From: Candidatus Sericytochromatia bacterium
GTDB lineage: Bacteria > Cyanobacteriota > Sericytochromatia > UBA7694
Assembly (NCBI GenBank): GCA_913773825.1
Contig: CAJYHH010000008.1
Location: forward strand, 1-12,267
Direction: 5' to 3'
Length of the DNA: 12,267 nt
Position numbers and translations under genes: made by a program. This document shows positions 7,477 to 12,267 of the stretch, piece by piece; the stretch's first letter is position 1, and each line of letters begins with the position of its first letter. The notes under the pieces were generated by a model. That model did not search any database. It saw only the letters and a list, made by a program, of their open reading frames with translations, and was not told where the DNA came from.

Positions 7477-7656
7477 CGGGATGGCCTCAGAAAAGGGATG
7501 GATAGATTTTAACAAAAAAATTCACAGAGCGTTCATAAATGACGAATGTCTGATTCATCTTAGGCTGCGAAAATCAAACTTAAGAAAACAAACGCGCTAC
7601 CTACTCAAGACAGAAGCCGTAAAAATAAGCAAACAGTATCTGGGGGGAGAAAGAAA
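7477..7656. other. Intergenic region between esterase and retron locus
   Basis: This 180-bp A/T-rich stretch separates divergent genes and must hold the esterase promoter on the minus strand. A TAAAAT on that strand around 7506-7511 is a possible -10, but I see no good -35. Nothing else stands out. Confidence 0.4.
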
Positions 7657-7719
7657 ATGGTTGAATTTTGGATCGCTCTGGGACTCCTGCTGGTATTTAG
7701 TCTGCCGGGCTTTAACTAA
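7657..7719 (+). CDS. Candidate 20-residue hydrophobic peptide
   Basis: ATG at 7657 to TAA at 7717-7719 encodes MVEFWIALGLLLVFSL plus four more residues, PGFN. The middle is a continuous hydrophobic run long enough for one membrane helix. The ribosome binding site is excellent: a G-run ending GGAG (7646-7649) sits 7 nt before the ATG. I do not recognise the peptide. Its size and hydrophobicity resemble small membrane proteins and type I toxin peptides such as the Ibs group, but no sequence identity is claimed. It lies about 190 bp upstream of the putative retron RNA and 525 bp upstream of the reverse transcriptase, on the same strand. A hydrophobic frame this short can arise by chance; the ribosome binding site is the main support. 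Confidence 0.4.
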   Translation: MVEFWIALGLLLVFSLPGFN

Positions 7720-7911
7720 AGAATCAGTCAATGTGCAGGTAACGAGCTCCCAGGCGCCGAAGCGCCCAGGTTCACGGCAGCCCGTTCTCCTGACCAAGGC
7801 CAAAAGCCTTTTGAAGAGATGTTCACGATAACATATTTGGGGGAACTGTCAGGTGGGGATCATAAAAATGCTGTTAAAAGAAATGGCTGCAACGCGCCAG
7901 CAATTGCAGAC
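7720..7911. other. Leader region upstream of the retron RNA
   Basis: No convincing gene here. It contains a hairpin GGCGC-CGAA-GCGCC (7753-7766) and an A/T-rich palindrome CAAAAG-C-CTTTTG (7801-7813) preceded by AAGGC, which could act as a weak terminator for the small peptide gene. A poor promoter candidate for the retron is TTGGGG (7837-7842) with CATAAA (7861-7866) at 18 bp; only seven of twelve bases fit consensus. Confidence 0.35.
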
Positions 7912-8156
7912 TCTAGGCAGGTTTGCTAGACTTCCTGGGCGTAAATTCTGAGAACCTTGCAACCCGAATAGTGGATCGCTATTCATGCATATAGTCTGGC
8001 CAAGCATCATGAGCTTGCTCTTTACTTTAGCGCCAGAGCACTACCTGTAGCGCTTCACGATGCCATTTCGGCGAAATTGAAGCGCACAGGTAGTGCCTGG
8101 CGCATCGAGCGTAGCAAGCTCATTGTTTGAGAGAACGAAGGAATACGCTGCTTAGG
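7912..8156 (+). ncRNA. Candidate retron msr-msd non-coding RNA
   Basis: The region just upstream of the retron-type reverse transcriptase is rich in inverted repeats and lacks a good gene, as expected for the retron RNA that is both template and primer. A small stem-loop GAATAG-N7-CTATTC (7966-7984) suits the msr part; the long hairpin at 8030-8103 with outer foot 8009-8019/8113-8123 suits the msd part. For the flanking a1/a2 repeat my best candidate is TCTAGGCAG (7912-7920) with CTGCTTAGG (8148-8156), nine pairs including two G.U. This is weak, and it overlaps the hairpin beginning at 8154. The RNA's presence is well supported by position and structure; its ends, and the branching G, are guesses. 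Confidence 0.6.
8009..8123 (+). repeat. Long msd-like hairpin of the retron RNA
   Basis: The core (8030-8103) pairs GCGCCAG, GCACTACCTGT and GCGCTTC with their exact complements on the far arm. This makes 25 base pairs interrupted only by two bulged A residues on the left arm (8037 and 8049). The tip carries a further small stem, ATTTC-GGC-GAAAT (8065-8077). Outside a 10 x 9 internal loop, ATGAGCTTGCT (8009-8019) pairs perfectly with 8113-8123 for 11 more pairs. A long, nearly perfect stem is the hallmark of the retron msd, whose DNA copy is the single-stranded msDNA hairpin. Confidence 0.85.
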
Positions 8157-8187
8157 CCGGGTGCTCATGCGCCCGGCCTTTGCTTTA
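8154..8187 (+). terminator. GC-rich hairpin with U-rich tail before the reverse transcriptase
   Basis: AGGCCGGG (8154-8161) pairs with CCCGGCCT (8172-8179). T.G, G-C and C-G extend the stem to 11 pairs around a TCAT loop. It is followed by TTTGCTTT. This has the form of an intrinsic terminator placed between the non-coding RNA and the reverse transcriptase gene, so it may end most transcripts as the small RNA and let only some read through. It could instead be part of the retron RNA fold. Confidence 0.65.
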
Positions 8188-8234
8188 ACGAGATCTTGAA
8201 TGACGCGTAGCCGAAAATGTAGTCAAACAGCAGC

Positions 8235-8240
8235 AGGAGG
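8235..8240 (+). promoter_or_regulatory. Ribosome binding site deciding the reverse transcriptase start
   Basis: A perfect AGGAGG lies 4 nt before the ATG at 8245. The in-frame ATG at 8200 has no comparable site, so translation most likely begins at 8245. Confidence 0.75.
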
Positions 8241-8244
8241 CCCT

Positions 8245-9882
8245 ATGACACTCAGCCGACAGGAACTCTACGACCGCATTAAGGCCACTTCTAAAGACGC
8301 CTATATTCTGTCTGAAATGAAGCGTTTAGGCTTCTGGGATCAAAGCAAACCCAGTATTGCCGGCGATTTGTTAGATAAACGCTCTGCTCTCGAAACTGAA
8401 ATTGCTGAGCTGGCCCGCCAGGTTCAAGACCCCGAAGCGGCTTTAAAAGCGATTCATACTGAACGGATGGCGGCAGCCCGTGAGCGCCGTCAAGAGACTA
8501 AAATAAAGCGTGAGTTCACGCGTTATAATCGGGCTCTTAACTGGCATCAGAGCAAACAAAGCCAGATTGACACCCTGGGTGATGCCGCTCATTTTAACCG
8601 CAACGGTAAAAGTATCGAACCGGAACGTCTGCAGTCGCTGGGTTTGCCTGTTTTAGAGACTGCTGCTGAACTGGCTGAACAAGCAGGTGTAACGCTTAAC
8701 GAAATTCGCTTTTTAACTTATGCCCGTAAAGTCTCAAAAATTAGTCATTACCAACGCTTTGAAATGGCTAAAAAAACCGGCGGTACACGTGTCATTTCAG
8801 CGCCGATGCCGCGGCTTAAACGTCTGCAATACTGGATTTTAGAGCATCTTTTGACTCCTCTGGCAGTATCTGAACAGGCTCATGGTTTTGTGGCTCAGCG
8901 CAGTATTGTCAGCAATGCTCAGCCTCATAGTGGCCAGCAGGTGGTGATTAATTTTGACCTTGAAGACTTTTTCCCGAGTATCTCTTATCCACGGGTTAAA
9001 GGTTTATTTAGCAGTCTGGGCTATGGCGATAAAATTGCCACTTTGCTGACGCTGATCTGTACCGAAGCGGATACCACGGAAGTGGAACTCGACGGTGAGC
9101 GCTACTTTTTAGCTGGAGCGGTCCGGCGTTTGCCCCAAGGGGCGCCAACCAGTCCGATGATCAGTAATCTGCTGTGTCGTCGCTTAGATAAACGCCTGCA
9201 GGGCCTGGCCACTAAGCTCGGTTTTGCTTATACCCGTTATGCTGACGACCTGAGTTTTTCAGCCGCTGATGATAAAACAGTCTGCGCACTGCTTAAAGGC
9301 GTGAAGACGATTGTCAGTGCTGAAGGTTTTAAGCTTCACCCAAATAAAACGCGCGTGATGCGCAAAGGCCAACGTCATGAAGTAACCGGTTTAGTTGTCA
9401 ATCAGCAGCCGGCTATCTCTCGCAAAACGCTTAAACAGTTTCGAGCGCTGCTGTTTCAGATTCAAAATGATGGCTTAAGCGGCAAATATTGGGGCTTAAG
9501 CCAAGCTAGTCAGCCAAGTCTCTCTGAGGCTGAGCTGCTGCTCAAAATCGAAGGTTTTGCTCATTACGTCAAAATGGTGGATGCCGAAAAAGGCAAGCCT
9601 TTGGTCGACGTGGTTAAACAGATTCGTAAACAGTCTGGGATTCCCAGGCCCCGAAAAAAAGAAACTCATTTTAGATTTTTATCGGTTAGCGGAAGTTTGC
9701 CGCTCGATAATCAGCGGGTTGCCCAGCCGCCAGAACCACCCAAAGTTGAAGATCTGATTCAACATCGAGATGTGCTGGAGCCGCTAAAAGCAAAGCTGGC
9801 AACTGATGCTCTGGCAGATGTTATCAATCACGCCCAGGGTTCTGAACAATCTGCTGCATCTTCACCGGAGGTCCAGGCATGA
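8245..9882 (+). CDS. Retron-type reverse transcriptase
   Basis: A 545-residue reverse transcriptase that would copy the msd part of the upstream RNA into msDNA. Positions from the 8245 start: an Arg/Lys/Glu-rich coiled-coil-like segment (45-95) in a long N-terminal extension; GGTRVISAP finger motif (178-186); NAQPH (224-228), the retron NAxxH motif; FDLEDFF (237-243) with catalytic Asp238; LPQGAPTSP (296-304); YADD (332-335) with the other catalytic Asps; VTG (380-382), the retron VTG motif. A Pro-rich, acidic tail of about 75 residues follows. The length and N-terminal extension resemble myxobacterial retron enzymes. It has no maturase, endonuclease or Cas1 part, which argues against group II intron and CRISPR types. 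Its stop overlaps the next start as ATGA, so the two proteins are coupled. It may also be called ret. Confidence 0.92.
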   Translation: MTLSRQELYDRIKATSKDAYILSEMKRLGFWDQSKPSIAGDLLDKRSALETEIAELARQVQDPEAALKAIHTERMAAARERRQETKIKREFTRYNRALNWHQSKQSQIDTLGDAAHFNRNGKSIEPERLQSLGLPVLETAAELAEQAGVTLNEIRFLTYARKVSKISHYQRFEMAKKTGGTRVISAPMPRLKRLQYWILEHLLTPLAVSEQAHGFVAQRSIVSNAQPHSGQQVVINFDLEDFFPSISYPRVKGLFSSLGYGDKIATLLTLICTEADTTEVELDGERYFLAGAVRRLPQGAPTSPMISNLLCRRLDKRLQGLATKLGFAYTRYADDLSFSAADDKTVCALLKGVKTIVSAEGFKLHPNKTRVMRKGQRHEVTGLVVNQQPAISRKTLKQFRALLFQIQNDGLSGKYWGLSQASQPSLSEAELLLKIEGFAHYVKMVDAEKGKPLVDVVKQIRKQSGIPRPRKKETHFRFLSVSGSLPLDNQRVAQPPEPPKVEDLIQHRDVLEPLKAKLATDALADVINHAQGSEQSAASSPEVQA

Positions 9883-12267
9883 AACGCGTCCGTTCAACCA
9901 CTCTTTCCTTTCAAGAAGGCAATTCGGATAAAGTCTATGAAGCTGAACTGATTCAGCTCAGTGACAGTGAATATCTGGTTAATTTTCGCTATGGCAAACG
10001 AGGCGCAACGCTGCGTGAAGGCACCAAAACCCCGACACCGGTTGCGTATGATGCCGCCCATAAGCTATATAAAAGCCTGTTAGTGTCCAAAATGAACAAA
10101 GGTTATGAGCTGAGTTCAGGCTTTGACCCCTTTAGCGATGAACCAGCCCCTGCGGCTACGCCAGCGGCTCAGCCCCTGCCTGTCAATCAAGAAGAGCTGA
10201 TTTTAGACCGCCTGCGTCGCTGGGCGCAAAATCCGGCTCCGATTACTTCACGCTCCTCTGCTGGTTTACCGTATATCGACAGACATTCACTCAGCCGCGA
10301 TATTCAAGCAGCTGGCTTGCGTAAAATTCAGGCTGCTGCGGGCTTACTGCCTGGTTTTATTACTCCCAAAGAAGAGATTCTGAATTACACCATTGCCTGG
10401 GCGATGGGTAAGATCGGTGATGCAGATAATCTCAAACATCTGGACCATCTGGAATCCCTTTTGCCTGACAGCCATCGCTATTTGATTCCAGAAGTCAGAC
10501 TGGCGCTGACTGAGCGCAATCAGTGGCCCCAGTTGATTGAGCGTTTTAAGCAGAGTGATCTGAAACAAGCCAGAGATTATCAGGCATTAAGCGACAAGCT
10601 GTCGGACTATGCTCGCTACGAAGCTTTAGTCACTTATTCGCTTAATGATACTAGTAAAAGCCAATATCAGCAGGTTGTAAGCTGGCGTGGGCTTCAGGAT
10701 CAGCTTTTGCCCTTAATTGAAGCCATTGATATCGAGACAGATTGGACGCTTTTTGAAGCCAATCTGCCTGATGCGCTTAAACAAGCGCTGCAAAATGATC
10801 ATCTGGCTTATGCCCAACTGCGTCAGGCACTTGAGTCTTTACGCTTACATCGCCAGCATGAGCTCAAGCAACAGCAGATGCCAGGATATGCGGCGGATAT
10901 GTCGCTTTATCAGCATGGTCTTAGCCTGATTGATCTGGAGCGGATTTTCCCAATGCCTTATTATCGGGAACGGGCTCTTGAAGGTCAGCTTAACTGGATC
11001 TGGGGCCGTGAAAAAGAAGAGTTGCTCAGAGCTTTGCGCCAGACAGGTCTATTTGAACAGTTTGATGTGTTTATGCGCCGTATGGAAGGCTATCATGAGT
11101 TTAATACGATTGCCTCTAAGCCTTTGGCTGTGAAAGAACTGGCTGCTGCTCAGACCATTGTCGCCAGTTATGGCTTTTTAGATGAAGTCCAGCGTGTTCT
11201 AAATACGGTCAGTCTTCAGCAAATGTCTCAGTGGAATTTTTACCGCGAACATTTTACTCCCAAGCTTAATAGCTTTATTCAGGGTGATCTGGGCCATGCG
11301 GTGCGCAGTTTGTTTTCTCATCGCCTCGATCAGCTCAAACAGCAACAGTTAGCCGAACGCGATCAAGTCCGGCAGCGTTTTGAAACCGCTGTGTTAGATC
11401 TTTATCGCGTCAGCTTAATTGAACCCTCTGCGCGTGATGTGTTTGCTGTTTTATTAGCTGGACTGCCGATCAATCATCACTATTACCCTTTGCTGCGCAA
11501 GCTCTATAAAATAGCTGAGTTCCGCAAAGACTTTAAGCTGCTGGCACATCTTCAGCATAAAATTGAAGTCAGCACACACGTCTCACCATCGAGTTATTAC
11601 AAAGATAAACAAAAGCCTTTTACCCGCCGTGGGCGTGATTATTTCCGTCGCCGGATGGTGCGCACGCTTAAACAAATAGCCGAGTTTGAACCTGCTTATT
11701 ACCCCCAACTCGCAGTTGAGCTCTTATTGCCTATACGCGATGATGAGCCAAGCTTTGCGCCGCGTCGCAGTGAGGTCAACCGCTATGTGCGCGGTGGCAG
11801 TAGCGGCTGGCAGACCCGCCGTCTGGTGACAGAATATCCGGCCTTTGCCAGTCATCTGGCGCTGAATTATATTCTGCGCGCCAATAGCCGCTGTTTTATT
11901 CTTAAAAAAGGTGGCCAGGCCTGGATTGCAGCTGCTGGTAACCAAGCTGAAACAGAACGCCCCGAAGCTCATCCTGAACTCTGGGATGTTGCCCCAGCTG
12001 AGCTGCTGCGTTTGCTCAAAGGGGCTCAGGCTCAGCTGGTTAACGATTTTGCCTTAAATACTCTGCGCCGTCAGCGCGACTATTGCCGCAATCTTGCCAA
12101 TCCCGATCTGTTTAGCCTGCTGACGCGGCCGTTTGAAAATACGGCTCTGTTTGCCCAGAGTCTGCTGCTGGAGCGGATTGACGAGCCTGGTGTCCGGGCG
12201 GCTCTGATGACCTCTTCGTTTGCCAGCGTTCGCCTCAGTGCCCTTGAGTCACTCAGTGCAGCGGTTT
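9879..12267 (+). CDS. WGR-domain protein with HEAT/ARM-like repeats, probable retron effector (partial)
   Basis: An open frame of 796 codons running off the window without a stop. Residues 1-78 form a WGR domain: the snKvY-like NSDKVYEAEL (15-24), then YLVNFRYGKRGATLREGTKT (32-51) and a closing helix ending SKMNKGYEL. WGR domains bind nucleic acid in PARPs and occur alone in bacteria. The WGR triplet itself is YGK here. A Pro/Ala linker (84-104) follows. Beyond it the sequence is nearly all helical, with clear HEAT/ARM-like units at about 165-212 (EEILNYTIAWAMGKIGDADN) and in the last 30 residues (EPGVRAALMTSSFASVRLSA). Retrons carrying WGR and ARM components have been described; I recall them as type XIII, unverified. 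Translation is coupled to the reverse transcriptase by ATGA. No enzymatic domain is visible before the window ends, so the toxic activity, if any, may lie further on. Confidence 0.8.
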   Translation, partial: MKRVRSTTLSFQEGNSDKVYEAELIQLSDSEYLVNFRYGKRGATLREGTKTPTPVAYDAAHKLYKSLLVSKMNKGYELSSGFDPFSDEPAPAATPAAQPLPVNQEELILDRLRRWAQNPAPITSRSSAGLPYIDRHSLSRDIQAAGLRKIQAAAGLLPGFITPKEEILNYTIAWAMGKIGDADNLKHLDHLESLLPDSHRYLIPEVRLALTERNQWPQLIERFKQSDLKQARDYQALSDKLSDYARYEALVTYSLNDTSKSQYQQVVSWRGLQDQLLPLIEAIDIETDWTLFEANLPDALKQALQNDHLAYAQLRQALESLRLHRQHELKQQQMPGYAADMSLYQHGLSLIDLERIFPMPYYRERALEGQLNWIWGREKEELLRALRQTGLFEQFDVFMRRMEGYHEFNTIASKPLAVKELAAAQTIVASYGFLDEVQRVLNTVSLQQMSQWNFYREHFTPKLNSFIQGDLGHAVRSLFSHRLDQLKQQQLAERDQVRQRFETAVLDLYRVSLIEPSARDVFAVLLAGLPINHHYYPLLRKLYKIAEFRKDFKLLAHLQHKIEVSTHVSPSSYYKDKQKPFTRRGRDYFRRRMVRTLKQIAEFEPAYYPQLAVELLLPIRDDEPSFAPRRSEVNRYVRGGSSGWQTRRLVTEYPAFASHLALNYILRANSRCFILKKGGQAWIAAAGNQAETERPEAHPELWDVAPAELLRLLKGAQAQLVNDFALNTLRRQRDYCRNLANPDLFSLLTRPFENTALFAQSLLLERIDEPGVRAALMTSSFASVRLSALESLSAAV

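Noticed and set aside
7427..7831. 134-codon plus-strand frame crossing the esterase start
   Set aside because: It runs antisense through the esterase signal peptide region, and its Arg/Lys/Ser-rich translation shows no domain. The 20-codon frame with the good ribosome binding site lies in another frame here.
7894..7900. GCGCCAG repeated at 8030-8036, possible alternative partner for the msd right arm
   Set aside because: Only 7 bp, with no extension on either side; the 25-pair stem is far stronger, so this is probably chance.
8200..8244. Upstream ATG giving a reverse transcriptase 15 residues longer
   Set aside because: No ribosome binding site precedes it, whereas AGGAGG sits just before the ATG at 8245.
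8245..9882. Group II intron or diversity-generating retroelement reverse transcriptase
   Set aside because: No maturase or endonuclease part, no intron domain V/VI-like RNA, and no template/variable repeat pair; the NAxxH and VTG motifs and upstream hairpin fit a retron.
1..12267. CRISPR arrays, tRNA or rRNA genes, insertion sequences
   Set aside because: No regularly spaced direct repeats, no cloverleaf or rRNA-like sequence, and no transposase-like frame were seen on reading both strands.

Overview
The window looks like a chromosomal segment of a Gram-negative-type, oxygen-using bacterium. It encodes a lipoprotein with a lipobox, several O2-dependent metalloenzymes and membrane lipid-type enzymes. 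I cannot place the taxon from sequence alone. The reverse transcriptase resembles the long, N-terminally extended retron-type enzymes I associate with myxobacteria and similar environmental bacteria, but such genes move between lineages.

Bases 1-3926, all on the minus strand, hold a redox and lipid-type gene group. In transcription order it is: an AurF-like diiron oxygenase, a plant-type [2Fe-2S] ferredoxin, a Rieske non-heme iron oxygenase, a REP-like inverted repeat pair, a fatty acid hydroxylase/sterol desaturase family membrane protein, and the N-terminal part of a hexapeptide-type acyltransferase that leaves the window. Spacings are 18 bp, a 14 bp overlap and a 4 bp overlap, apart from the ~190 bp gap holding the repeat. 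The ferredoxin probably supplies electrons to one or both oxygenases. The substrate is unknown.

Bases 3927-4306 are a divergent control region with a sigma70-like promoter overlapped by a perfect TGTTTAC-N3-GTAAACA palindrome. It drives a 674-residue, Asn/Gln/Tyr-rich, largely disordered protein (4307-6331). In its middle lies a domain with HHSS...GAGEI...SGHYRP signatures, as seen in plant IQM proteins and scattered microbial proteins. A 16-bp-stem hairpin separates it from a convergent alpha/beta-hydrolase lipoprotein of the esterase D / enterochelin esterase type (6409-7476).

Bases 7477-12267 form the most notable region: a probable retron defence system. It has an upstream structured non-coding region with a 25-bp-stem msd-like hairpin, a retron-type reverse transcriptase (NAxxH, YADD and VTG motifs), and a translationally coupled large protein with an N-terminal WGR domain followed by HEAT/ARM-like helical repeats, cut by the window end. 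A 20-residue hydrophobic peptide gene with a strong ribosome binding site lies just upstream of the non-coding RNA.
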